From Olsenella_K absiana (GTDB lineage: Bacteria > Actinomycetota > Coriobacteriia > Coriobacteriales > Atopobiaceae), in contig NZ_JAZGJQ010000004.1 in NCBI RefSeq assembly GCF_036408855.1, forward strand, positions 1 to 64,000: 64,000 nt of DNA. Direction: 5' to 3'. Under the pieces are notes generated by a model. The model had not been told where the DNA came from and did not search any database. It was given only the letters and a program-made list of their open reading frames with translations. Shown here piece after piece: positions 32,474 to 40,206 of this stretch (position 1 is the first letter of the stretch; every line of letters begins with the position of its first letter). Position numbers and translations under genes: made by a program.

Positions 32474-34324
32474 CTACACCAGAGCGGGCGCGAGGCACGC
32501 CACGAGGACGAAGAGGAAGAGGGCGACCGCCATCGCCACGCACGCGAGGACGATGCCGGAGGTCTCCTTGTTGCGTTCGTCACGCCGACGCAGGACCCTC
32601 AGGTAGGCTACGCAGAGCAGGAAGGAGACGAGCACGGAGGCCGCGGAGGCGACGAAGCCGGACATGATCGAGCTCGTGATCTCGCCCAGGGCCTGGCCCG
32701 AGGAGACCATGGAGACCACGGCCGCAGCGAAGGCGAGGATGAGGACGCCGAGCACCAGGCCGATGCCTGCGCTCTTGATGCCGAAGCCCAGGTAGGATGG
32801 GGTATTCTCCGCGTTGGGGTCATGCTCCAGGTAGAAGTTGGTGACGTAGTCCACCGAGTCGTCCGCCACGATGAGCGCGACGGGCAGGGCGGCGGCCATG
32901 AGAAGGGCGTCCACGAGCGCGAAGGTACCCCCGCGGGCCCCCTGGAGGACCGCCCACAGCACGGCGACGCCGACCATCCAGAAGAAGAACCACAGCTCGC
33001 GCCTGAGCGCCCAGCGCAGGTCGCGCAGGGGCAGCTCCTCGGTGCCCTCGCTCGAGCGACCGGCGCCCGCGATCTGCAGGTCCTCCTCGTGCTCGTCCTC
33101 CATGACGTCGAGGGCGTCGTCGACGGTGACGGCGCCGAGCAGGTGGCCGTTGTCGTCCACGACGGGCATCGCGAGCAGGTTGTACTTTGCGATGTCGTTG
33201 GCCACGTCCTCCTGGTCCTCGTCCGGGCTCGCGGTGACGAGCTCGTGGGTCGCGAGGTCGGACAGCTTGGTCTCCGGGTCGGCGACGATGAGCCGGTCGA
33301 GCGAGACGACGCCGGAGAGGCGGTCCTCGTCGTCGGCGGTGTAGACGTAGCGGACGGCCTCGAAGTCCTCGTCGAGCCCGCGCATCTTCTCGATCGCGTC
33401 GCTCACGCAGGCGTCCTCCGGCAGGAGCACGACCTCCTGGGTCATGATGCGGCCCGCCGTGTCGTCGGGGTAGCCGAGGAGCTGGCGGATGGCCGTCTCC
33501 TCCTTGACGCCCATGAGCTTGAGGAGCTTCTCGGCGCGCTCGTAGTCGAGCTCGCCGACGAGCTCCGCCGCGTCGTCCGGGTCCATCTCCTGCAGCATGC
33601 GGCTCGCCTCCTGCTCGCTCATGCTGCCCACGAGCTCGGCCGCGTCGTCGCCCTCGAGCTCGGCGATGGCGCCGGCGCGCTGCTCGTCGTCGAGCTGGGC
33701 GAAGACCTGGCCGCGCAGGCGCGGGTCCAGCTGCTCGATGATGTCGGCGATGTCGGCGGGGTGCAGCTCGTCGAGGGTCTTGTGCGAGACCGAGAGCTTC
33801 ACGTTGGAGAGGTCGCGCTCGACGAGGTCCATGTAGGACCAGGCGATGATGCGCTCCGGGATGGGGTGGCCGAGCGCGCGGCCCATGCTCAGCACCATGC
33901 GCTCGAGCCCGGGCGAGAGCGAGCGCAGGATGCCACGGACGCCCACCTCGGCGCCGAGGAGGCGCAGCTGGGTGGAGCTCGTGTCGGAGAGCTTGAGGTC
34001 GTTCACGCGCACGACGCGCATGCCGTGGGTGTCGACGATCTGCTTGTTCAGGATGTCGCGGGCGAGAAGGACCTCGTCGGGCTGCAGGTACGAGAAGCGG
34101 ATGTCAACCGCCTTGACGCGCAGGCGCACCTCGTTCTCGTCGTAGCTGCCGACGTACTTGCCCCACGAGATCATCAGCGGGTCGTGCCCGCGGTCGCGGA
34201 ACGCCAGCGAGGTCACGCGCGGGAAGACCTCGCCCGTCGCGATGCCGAGGTCGTCGATGGTCCCCAGGCGCTCGCCGTCGACGTCGATGACGGGCTTGCC
34301 CAGGATCTGAGAGAGGTAGATCAT
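32474..34324 (-). CDS. PRC-barrel/MgtE-N/CBS membrane protein, magnesium-linked
   Basis: The protein of about 616 residues contains a PRC-barrel domain (MIYLSQILGKPVIDVDGERLG, to about 85) and a second barrel-like region (NKQIVDTHGMRVVRVNDLK). An MgtE N-terminal helical domain (LDELHPADIADIIEQLDP to DDAAELVGELDYERAEKLL) and two CBS domains (about 300-420) follow. Five hydrophobic helices at the C-terminus do not look like the MgtE pore. MgtE-N and CBS domains sense cytosolic Mg2+. With the adjacent NRAMP-like permease it is likely a Mg2+-responsive regulator or partner. The ATG at 34324 has GGAAGGA upstream; a GTG six codons earlier is the alternative. Confidence 0.75.
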   Translation of the reverse strand: MIYLSQILGKPVIDVDGERLGTIDDLGIATGEVFPRVTSLAFRDRGHDPLMISWGKYVGSYDENEVRLRVKAVDIRFSYLQPDEVLLARDILNKQIVDTHGMRVVRVNDLKLSDTSSTQLRLLGAEVGVRGILRSLSPGLERMVLSMGRALGHPIPERIIAWSYMDLVERDLSNVKLSVSHKTLDELHPADIADIIEQLDPRLRGQVFAQLDDEQRAGAIAELEGDDAAELVGSMSEQEASRMLQEMDPDDAAELVGELDYERAEKLLKLMGVKEETAIRQLLGYPDDTAGRIMTQEVVLLPEDACVSDAIEKMRGLDEDFEAVRYVYTADDEDRLSGVVSLDRLIVADPETKLSDLATHELVTASPDEDQEDVANDIAKYNLLAMPVVDDNGHLLGAVTVDDALDVMEDEHEEDLQIAGAGRSSEGTEELPLRDLRWALRRELWFFFWMVGVAVLWAVLQGARGGTFALVDALLMAAALPVALIVADDSVDYVTNFYLEHDPNAENTPSYLGFGIKSAGIGLVLGVLILAFAAAVVSMVSSGQALGEITSSIMSGFVASAASVLVSFLLCVAYLRVLRRRDERNKETSGIVLACVAMAVALFLFVLVACLAPALV

Positions 34325-34746
34325 GTGTGCTTCCTTCCGCACGGGCGCGTGGGCCCGGAGCTGCCGGGCGACGGTCGCGCGCCGTCGTGTTCCGAGCCCC
34401 TGACGGCTCCGGAAGGAGGCGCCACGGGGCTATCGACTGTGTGGTCGATCCTTCATCGATTGCCCTTCTCTGCTTTGGGGTGCCAAGCACCCGCCTGTCA
34501 GGTGCGAGGCGCCGGTTGGGACGCGAGGCACCGCACGTCGGACGCGGGCCCCGCCTGGGGCGCCGCCCGTCCTTGCGCCACGGCCGCGAGCGGACGCAGC
34601 CGGCAAGAGGCCCGGATGGCGCAGCGTGCCGCCCGGTCCGTCGTCAAGATAGTAGACTCTCTCCTGTCCCATAACTACCCCCGCCCACAAATCGACCAAA
34701 AATGTCGGCTCGTACGCGCGGCGGGGCACGAGAGCGGGGAGGCACC
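34325..34746. other. 422-base divergent gap before the salvage operon
   Basis: No gene was found. The region must hold the promoters of the MgtE-like gene (minus) and the aldolase operon (plus). A GGGGTGC/GCACCC hairpin lies at about 34477-34493. A TAGACT box (34653-34658) could serve the plus-strand operon. I looked for a magnesium (M-box) riboswitch ahead of the MgtE-like gene and did not see its conserved core. Confidence 0.5.
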
Positions 34747-35490
34747 ATGGCAGCAAGCGCACAGCCCGAGGGCGCGACGCCGCAGGCCGCGGGGCGCACG
34801 GGCGCGGCGCCGGGGGTCGCATGGCCCGACGTCACCGAGGCCAGGGAGGACGTCTGCGCCGTGGGGAGGCTCCTTTACGAGCGCGGCTACGTGGCCTCCA
34901 ACGACGGCAACATCAGCGTGAGATGCGGGGAGGACGAGGTCCTTATCACCCCCTCCGGCGTGAGCAAGGGGCGCATGGAGCCGCGGATGCTCGTGCGCTG
35001 CGACCTCTCGGGACGGCCCCTGACCTGCGACGAGTCCGGACGCTTCCCCTCCTCGGAGATCAAGATGCACCTCGAGGTCTACCGCGCCCGCCCGGATGTG
35101 CGCGCCGTGGTGCACGCCCACCCCGTCTTCGCGACTGCCTTCGCGATCCTCAGGAAGGACCTCGACGAGGCCTACCTCCCCGAGCTCGTGCTCAACTTCG
35201 GCAAGATCCCGGTCGCTCCGTTCGCGATGCTCTCCACCGACGAGGTGCCGCTGAGCATCCGGCCCTACCTCGCGGACTACAACGGGCTGCTCCTCGCCAA
35301 CCACGGCGCGCTCGCCTGGGGCAAAGACGTCTGGGCCGCCTTCGACCTCATGGAGACGATCGAGCACTCGGCGAAGATCTACAAGGCCGTCCACGACCTC
35401 GGCGGCGGGGTGGAGCTCACCGACGGGCAGGTCGCCCACCTCGAGGGGCTCCGCGCGTTCTACCGCGAGCGCGCGGCCAGGAAGGGGTAG
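34747..35490 (+). CDS. Class II aldolase, FucA/Ald2-like
   Basis: The 247-residue protein is a zinc-dependent class II aldolase: SNDGNIS (51-57, phosphate binding), SSEIKMH (catalytic Glu 104), VVHAHP (zinc ligands H123 and H125) and LANHG (H186). Relatives cleave fuculose-1-phosphate. Those next to MtnA-type isomerases cleave 5-methylthioribulose-1-phosphate or 5-deoxyribulose-1-phosphate to dihydroxyacetone phosphate plus an aldehyde. With an mtnA-like gene and a nucleoside phosphorylase directly downstream, the latter role is favoured. The ATG follows GGGGAGG; about 25 Ala/Gly-rich residues precede the fold. Substrate is inferred from context. Confidence 0.85.
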   Translation: MAASAQPEGATPQAAGRTGAAPGVAWPDVTEAREDVCAVGRLLYERGYVASNDGNISVRCGEDEVLITPSGVSKGRMEPRMLVRCDLSGRPLTCDESGRFPSSEIKMHLEVYRARPDVRAVVHAHPVFATAFAILRKDLDEAYLPELVLNFGKIPVAPFAMLSTDEVPLSIRPYLADYNGLLLANHGALAWGKDVWAAFDLMETIEHSAKIYKAVHDLGGGVELTDGQVAHLEGLRAFYRERAARKG

Positions 35491-35494
35491 GCTG

Positions 35495-35588
35495 GGCGCC
35501 AGGCCCGCGGCAGCGCGGCGCCAGGCCCGCGGCAGCGCGGCGCCAGGCCCGCGACGGCGCGGCGCCAGGCCCGCGACGGCGCGGCGCC
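35495..35588. repeat. Four 22-bp tandem repeats directly after the aldolase stop
   Basis: The unit starts GGCGCCAGGCCCGCG and occurs at 35495, 35517, 35539 and 35561. The last two share two base changes, and a partial fifth copy follows. It begins 5 bases after the stop codon, between aldolase and isomerase genes. Strong RNA stems are likely. See the finding on post-stop repeats. Confidence 0.85.
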
Positions 35589-35647
35589 AACCCGGGGCCA
35601 GTTGCCAGCAAGAGCGCCGGGAGGTCCCGGCGAGAGAGGAGAAGAGC

Positions 35648-36730
35648 GTGGAGCAAGAGGGAAGCAAGGGCGTCGTGGGCATCGACGCGGTCGAGCTCGC
35701 AAAGGACGAGGGGGCCGTGGTCATCATCGACCAGACGAAGCTCCCCAACTCGCTCGAGCACATCCGCCTGGAGACGCCCGAGCAGATGTACGACGCGATC
35801 CTGCACCTCAAGGTGCGCGGCGCGCCGGCGATCGGCGTGTGCGCGGGCTACTGCTACTACGTGTGCGCCCGGCAGGACAGCGCGGGCGCCAAGAGCTGGG
35901 CGGACGTGCGCGAGCCGCTCCGGGCGCACAAGGAGTACCTCAACGGCTCCCGTCCGACGGCCGTGAACCTCTCCTGGGCACTCGACCGCATGGAGGCCTG
36001 CGCCGAGGCGCACGCCAGCGAGCCCGTGGCCGACGTCCTCGCCGCCCTCGGGCGCGAGTGCCGCGCCATCCACGAGGAGGACGTGCGCATGAGCGCAGCC
36101 ATCAGCGAGCTCGGCGCGAGCCTCCTGCACGACGGCGACGGCGTTCTCACCCACTGCAACGCCGGTCCCCTCGCCTGCCTCGGCTACGGCACCGGCCAGG
36201 GTCCGCTGTTCTTTGCGCACGACCACGGCAAGGAGATCCACGTCTTCGCCGACGAGACCAGGCCGCTGCTGCAGGGCGCGCGCCTCACGAGCTACGAGCT
36301 CTCGCGCGCCGGCGTCGACGTGACGCTCATCTGCGACAACATGGCCTCCATCGTCATGCGCAACGGCTGGGTGCAGGCCTGCATGGTGGGCTGCGACCGC
36401 GTCGCGATGAACGGCGACGTCGCGAACAAGATCGGCACGTCCGGCGTCGCCATCCTCGCCAAGCACTACGGCATCCCCTTCTACGTGCTCGGCCCCACCT
36501 CCACGATCGACCGCGCCTGCGCCACGGGCGACGACATCACCATCGAGCTGCGCGACCCCGACGAGATCAAGACCATGTGGTACGCAGAGCCCAAGGCGCT
36601 GCCCGAGGTCAAGTGCTACAACCCCTCCTTCGACGTGACCGACCACGAGCTCGTGAGCGCCATAGTCACGGAGAAGGGCATCTGCCGTGCGCCCTACACC
36701 GAGAGCCTCGCCGCCCTCTTCGAGGAGTAG
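35648..36730 (+). CDS. mtnA: S-methyl-5-thioribose-1-phosphate isomerase (or 5-deoxyribose-1-phosphate isomerase)
   Basis: The 360-residue protein has KVRGAPAIGVCAG (RGAPAIG at 58-64), LTHCNAGPLA (catalytic Cys 170), ETRPLLQGARLTSYEL, VGCDRVAMNGDVANKIGT (catalytic Asp 250) and the C-terminal FDVT..ELVSAIVTEKG. MtnA converts the aldose-1-phosphate from methylthioadenosine phosphorolysis to a ketose phosphate. The start is GTG with GAGGAGAAG upstream. No other methionine-salvage genes (mtnB, C, D) are in the window, so the product would go to the adjacent aldolase. The family is certain; the choice between methylthio- and deoxy-substrate is not. Confidence 0.9.
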   Translation: MEQEGSKGVVGIDAVELAKDEGAVVIIDQTKLPNSLEHIRLETPEQMYDAILHLKVRGAPAIGVCAGYCYYVCARQDSAGAKSWADVREPLRAHKEYLNGSRPTAVNLSWALDRMEACAEAHASEPVADVLAALGRECRAIHEEDVRMSAAISELGASLLHDGDGVLTHCNAGPLACLGYGTGQGPLFFAHDHGKEIHVFADETRPLLQGARLTSYELSRAGVDVTLICDNMASIVMRNGWVQACMVGCDRVAMNGDVANKIGTSGVAILAKHYGIPFYVLGPTSTIDRACATGDDITIELRDPDEIKTMWYAEPKALPEVKCYNPSFDVTDHELVSAIVTEKGICRAPYTESLAALFEE

Positions 36731-36750
36731 CGCCAGCGCGGCGCTGGCAC
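36731..36750 (+). repeat. Inverted repeat after mtnA
   Basis: GCCAGCGC and GCGCTGGC lie almost adjacent right after the stop codon, forming a small intra-operon stem before the phosphorylase gene. Confidence 0.5.
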
Positions 36751-36810
36751 CGCAACCAAACCGCACCCCGAAGGCGGCCCAGCGAGTAGTCATGCGAGAA
36801 AGGAAGCACC

Positions 36811-37533
36811 ATGTTCGAGACCGGATCCGCCTGCATCCGCTGCAACAAGGAGGACGTCGCAAAGGTCGTCCTCATGCCCGGTGACCCCCTGCGCGCCAAG
36901 TTCATCGCAGAGAAGTACCTCGAGGACCCCATCCTCTTCAACGACGTGCGCAACATGCTCGGCTACACGGGGACCTACAAGGGCAAGCGCATCTCCGTCA
37001 TGGGCTCCGGGATGGGCATCCCCAGCATGTGCCTGTACGCCCACGAGCTCTACACCCAGGTCGGCGTCGACGCGATCATCCGCGTGGGCACCACCGGCTC
37101 CCTGCCCGAGGACATCCACACCGGCGAGATCGTGATCGCCCAGAGCGCCGCGACCAACTCCGCCATCGCGAGCCTCTACGACTCCCCCGTCAAGCTCGCG
37201 CCCACCGCGAGCTGGGACATGCTGATCGACGCGGTCAGGAGCTGCGAGCGCCTCGGCGTCGGCTACCACGTCGGCCAGGTCGTCTCCTCCGACGTCTTCT
37301 ACAACCCGCGCGAGGATGCGCCCGTGCGTTACAAGGAGCTCGGCCTGCTCTGCGTCGAGATGGAGACCGCCGGCCTCTACATCGAGGCCCAGACCAGCCA
37401 CAAGAAGGCCGTCTCCATCCTCTCCGTCTCCGACACCTTCTTCACCGGCGAGGCCCTCTCCGCGGACGAGCGTGAGAAGAGCTTCACCGACATGATGGAG
37501 GTCTCGCTCGAGACCGCGCTTAACTACGCCTAG
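36811..37533 (+). CDS. deoD: Purine nucleoside phosphorylase, DeoD (hexameric) type
   Basis: The 240-residue protein has VVLMPGDPLRAKFIAEKYL, MGSGMGIPSM, IIRVGTTGSLPEDIHTGEIVIA (RxGT phosphate site), VEMETAGLYIEA (MEMEAxxL motif) and the catalytic Asp region SVSDTFFTGE. It cleaves purine nucleosides with phosphate. In this operon it would give the pentose-1-phosphate that MtnA and the aldolase consume, so 5'-deoxyadenosine or methylthioadenosine are candidate substrates besides adenosine and inosine. The ATG follows AAAGGAAG. A strong terminator ends the operon. Confidence 0.93.
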   Translation: MFETGSACIRCNKEDVAKVVLMPGDPLRAKFIAEKYLEDPILFNDVRNMLGYTGTYKGKRISVMGSGMGIPSMCLYAHELYTQVGVDAIIRVGTTGSLPEDIHTGEIVIAQSAATNSAIASLYDSPVKLAPTASWDMLIDAVRSCERLGVGYHVGQVVSSDVFYNPREDAPVRYKELGLLCVEMETAGLYIEAQTSHKKAVSILSVSDTFFTGEALSADEREKSFTDMMEVSLETALNYA

Positions 37534-37543
37534 CCGGTCCGGC

Positions 37544-37579
37544 GGCGCCCGGCGCCGAATGGGCGCCCAGCGCCGAATG
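37544..37579. repeat. Two 18-bp tandem repeats after deoD
   Basis: GGCGCCCGGCGCCGAATG is repeated at once with a single change (37544-37561, 37562-37579), 11 bases after the stop codon. Confidence 0.8.
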
Positions 37580-37607
37580 ATCCAGGACGCCCGCATATCC
37601 GCACGTC

Positions 37608-37639
37608 GAGAGGCCCCACCAAGGGGCCTCTCCCCTTTT
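37608..37639 (+). terminator. Intrinsic terminator of the salvage operon
   Basis: A perfect 10-bp stem (GAGAGGCCCC / GGGGCCTCTC) with a 5-base loop is followed by CCCTTTT. Confidence 0.85.
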
Positions 37640-38021
37640 GCGAGCCCGTCGCACCCCCGAGCGACGGCATGGGGGACGCGGCGGGCCGCCGGCGCAACTC
37701 CCGCACCTCAGACGTGCAGTTTTCCGAGTTGTGGACGACCTGGCCGTGGAGACGATGCCCGGGCGCCCTCGCTCCAACGGCACCACGCACGTCTTTCCTG
37801 GGCAACCGAGGAGAATGGGGACTTGGCCATCCCCGCGAACGCACCCGAACCTCCCCCCAGGCAAGCCGGCGGAGGTCGGGACCCGTCCATAACTCTCGAT
37901 AATGCACGGGTCGCTCGAGGATCCTGCGGGAGACACGGTCCGCATGCGACCGCGCCCCTCTGCAGGCCCGGACTTCTGCAGCAGGCGCCTCAGGGTATTG
38001 CAGCCGCAGCCCCGCGCCGCC
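37640..38021. other. Convergent gap of about 380 bases
   Basis: Several frames are open here but none has a ribosome binding site, a family signature or the codon pattern of its neighbours. Both flanking genes end at this gap, so no promoter is required. I see nothing assignable; it may be a decayed gene or a repeated element. Confidence 0.5.
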
Positions 38022-38735
38022 CTACTCCCCCACGGCGAGCGAGGCCACCATGTGGTCCACGATGCGTGCGCACAGGTCGGCGGCACGGCGCTCGAAGGCC
38101 GGGTAGTCCATGGCGTCCGACCCGTCAGCCTTGTCGGAGATGGCGCGCACGATCACGAACGGCACGTCGTTGAGCCAGCAGGCCTGGGCGATGCTGGCCC
38201 CCTCCATCTCGCAGCAGTCTGCCGAGAAGGTCGCGCGGATCCGCGCCTTCACCGCGTCGTCCCGCACGAACTGGTCGCCCGACGCCACGCGCCCCTCGAG
38301 CACCCCCGTCTCGGGGGCGACCGCACGGACCGCTTCGACGGCCGCGCGGCGCAGCCCGGGGTCGGCCGGGAAGGCGACCCGCCCCAGTCCCGGGACCTCG
38401 CCGGGCTCGTACCCGAAGTTCGTGGCGTCCACGTCGTGGTGGACGGCGTCGGTGGAGACGAGGACGTCGCAGATGTCGAGCCCGTTGTTGAGGCTGCCCG
38501 CCACGCCCGTGTTGATCACGTGCGTCACGCCGAAGCGGCCGATAAGGACCTCTGCGCACACGGCCGCGTCGACCTTGCCCACGCCGGAGCGCACGACGAC
38601 CACGTCCACGCCGCCCAGCCGGCCCTCGAAGAACTCCATGCCAGCCGTGCTCACTGGCTCGCCCGCCGTCGCGCCGAGCTCGGCAATAAGATGCCTGACC
38701 TCGACTTCCATCGCGCCGATGATTCCGACCTTCAT
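38022..38735 (-). CDS. mtnN: 5'-methylthioadenosine/S-adenosylhomocysteine nucleosidase
   Basis: The 237-residue enzyme has MKVGIIGAMEVEVRHL, HVINTGVAGSL, CCEMEGASIAQACW (base-site Glu) and IVRAISDKADG (catalytic Asp). It hydrolyses methylthioadenosine, S-adenosylhomocysteine and 5'-deoxyadenosine, releasing adenine. The ATG at 38735 follows AGAAGGGACG. It lies 34 bases after luxS: the two successive enzymes that turn S-adenosylhomocysteine into homocysteine and the AI-2 precursor are together. Confidence 0.95.
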   Translation of the reverse strand: MKVGIIGAMEVEVRHLIAELGATAGEPVSTAGMEFFEGRLGGVDVVVVRSGVGKVDAAVCAEVLIGRFGVTHVINTGVAGSLNNGLDICDVLVSTDAVHHDVDATNFGYEPGEVPGLGRVAFPADPGLRRAAVEAVRAVAPETGVLEGRVASGDQFVRDDAVKARIRATFSADCCEMEGASIAQACWLNDVPFVIVRAISDKADGSDAMDYPAFERRAADLCARIVDHMVASLAVGE

Positions 38736-38769
38736 GCTATACGTCCCTTCTGGCCGCCTCGCGGCGCGC

Positions 38770-39258
38770 TTACGCCTCCGGGTAGTTGAGGTGCGCCTCG
38801 TCGATCCCGTAGAGGGTCCCCTCCAGGAAGCGACGCGCCCACCACTGCGCCATGGGGAGGCTCGCGTCGTGCCAGTTGCCACAGTCACGCGGGGCGGCGC
38901 CGGGGATCTCGCCCTCGAAGTCGCGCACGAACTCGAACATCCTCGTGACGGGTCCAACCGCGTCCGCGCTTGTCAGGTCGCCGAAGAGCACCAGGTAGAA
39001 GCCCGTGCGGCAGCCCATCGGCCCAAAGTAGATGGTGCGCGGCGCCAGCTCGGGGTCATTGCGAAGGAAGGTGGCGCCCAGGTGCTCGACCGCGTGGACC
39101 GCGTCGGTGTCCATGACCGGCTCGCGGTTGGGCGCCGTCAGGCGCACGTCGAAGGTCGAGACCACGCAGCCGCTCTCGGGGTCGCGATCCTTCCTCGAGA
39201 GGTAGACGCCGGGCTCGAGCAGCAGATGGTTGACGGTGAAGCTTGCGATCTTCTCCAT
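38770..39258 (-). CDS. luxS: S-ribosylhomocysteine lyase
   Basis: The 162-residue enzyme has HAVEHLGATF (HxxEH metal site), FGPMGCRTGFYLVLFG (catalytic Cys) and DCGNWHDASL (third metal ligand region). It splits S-ribosylhomocysteine to homocysteine and DPD, from which autoinducer-2 forms. The ATG follows GAGGAA. It is in one direction with mtnN; the MscS gene upstream is separated by a repeat-rich leader. Confidence 0.96.
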   Translation of the reverse strand: MEKIASFTVNHLLLEPGVYLSRKDRDPESGCVVSTFDVRLTAPNREPVMDTDAVHAVEHLGATFLRNDPELAPRTIYFGPMGCRTGFYLVLFGDLTSADAVGPVTRMFEFVRDFEGEIPGAAPRDCGNWHDASLPMAQWWARRFLEGTLYGIDEAHLNYPEA

Positions 39259-39274
39259 GGTTCCTCGTTTCTAG

Positions 39275-39369
39275 TGGTCTGTGATGATGCCGGCGCCGGG
39301 CCAGCGACGCCAGCGGTGCCGGACCAGCGACGCCCCCGTCGCCGCTGGCGGTGCCGCCTCAGCCGCGCC
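39275..39369 (-). repeat. Repeat-rich leader between MscS gene and luxS
   Basis: On the minus strand the MscS stop is followed by two copies of GCGGCTGAG and a GCGACG/CGTCGC hairpin. Two related copies of a GTCGCTGG..CCGG unit come next, before the luxS ribosome binding site. It may act as a terminator and/or luxS leader. Confidence 0.5.
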
Positions 39370-40200
39370 TCAGCCGCGCACGCCCTCTGCGACGTCGTGG
39401 CGCGGCTCGGCCAGCGGGCGCACGGCGCAGGCGAGCCACTCCCTGCCGCCGAGCGCGCGTGCGGCCGCGTCCAGCGCGGACGAGAAGGTCACGTCGTCGC
39501 GGACGTTGAGCCACACCGTGCCGTGCGCGCCCCAGGCGTCGATGGAGGCGTAGCTCACCGACGGTTCCGTGCCGGGCCTCAGCAGCGGCGCCGTCGCCTC
39601 CCTGACGGCGGCGGACGCCTCGCGCGCGACCTCGGAGAGGTCCCAGCCGGGCGCGACGTCGAACGCGAGGCCGCACGACCCGCGCTGCGCGTCGCTGAAG
39701 CGCTTGAACGACGTCTTGTTGAGCACCGAGTTGGGGATTATCTGCACGTTGCCGAAGCGGTCCTCCACCGTGGTATGGCGCCAGTTGACGTCGCGCACCA
39801 TGCCGCGGAAGCCGGAGACCTCGACGCAGTCGCCCGGCGCGACCACCCGCCCGACCATGAGCCCCAGCCCCGAGAAGATGTTGGAGACCGTGTCCTGCAG
39901 GCCGAAGGAGATGACCACGGAGGTGATCCCCAAGGCGGCGACCAGGCTCGTCGGGTCGATCCCGAAGACCGGCTTCAGGACCGTGACCAGCGCGAACACC
40001 CACACCATCCCGCGCAGGATGTTCACGAAGATCGAGGCCGAAGGCACGCTCGAGGCGTCGAGCAGCCGGCGGGAGACCCGCGCGACGAGGCGCTCCACCA
40101 CGGCCGCGATCGCGACGACCACCGCGAGGTAGAGCACCCGGCCGAGAAGGTCGGTGCCGCTCATGCCCAGGACGGTGACCTCGGAAAGCTCTCCCAGCAT
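39370..40200 (-). CDS. Small-conductance mechanosensitive channel (MscS family)
   Basis: The 276-residue protein has three predicted membrane helices. The pore-lining helix and beta domain read VVISFGLQDTVSNIFSGL, VVAPGDCVEV, MVRDVNWRHTTVEDRFGN and IIPNSVL, all typical of MscS. It opens under membrane tension and releases solutes during osmotic downshock. The start is 6 bases after the pcrA stop, so it is probably translated from the same message. Confidence 0.9.
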   Translation of the reverse strand: MLGELSEVTVLGMSGTDLLGRVLYLAVVVAIAAVVERLVARVSRRLLDASSVPSASIFVNILRGMVWVFALVTVLKPVFGIDPTSLVAALGITSVVISFGLQDTVSNIFSGLGLMVGRVVAPGDCVEVSGFRGMVRDVNWRHTTVEDRFGNVQIIPNSVLNKTSFKRFSDAQRGSCGLAFDVAPGWDLSEVAREASAAVREATAPLLRPGTEPSVSYASIDAWGAHGTVWLNVRDDVTFSSALDAAARALGGREWLACAVRPLAEPRHDVAEGVRG

Positions 40201-40206
40201 GCCTGC

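Noticed and set aside
34325..34700. Possible magnesium riboswitch ahead of the MgtE-like gene
   Set aside because: The conserved bases of the M-box core are not present; only a short simple hairpin is seen.
35495..35588. Could the tandem repeats be a CRISPR array?
   Set aside because: The 22-base units are contiguous without spacers, and no cas gene is in the window.
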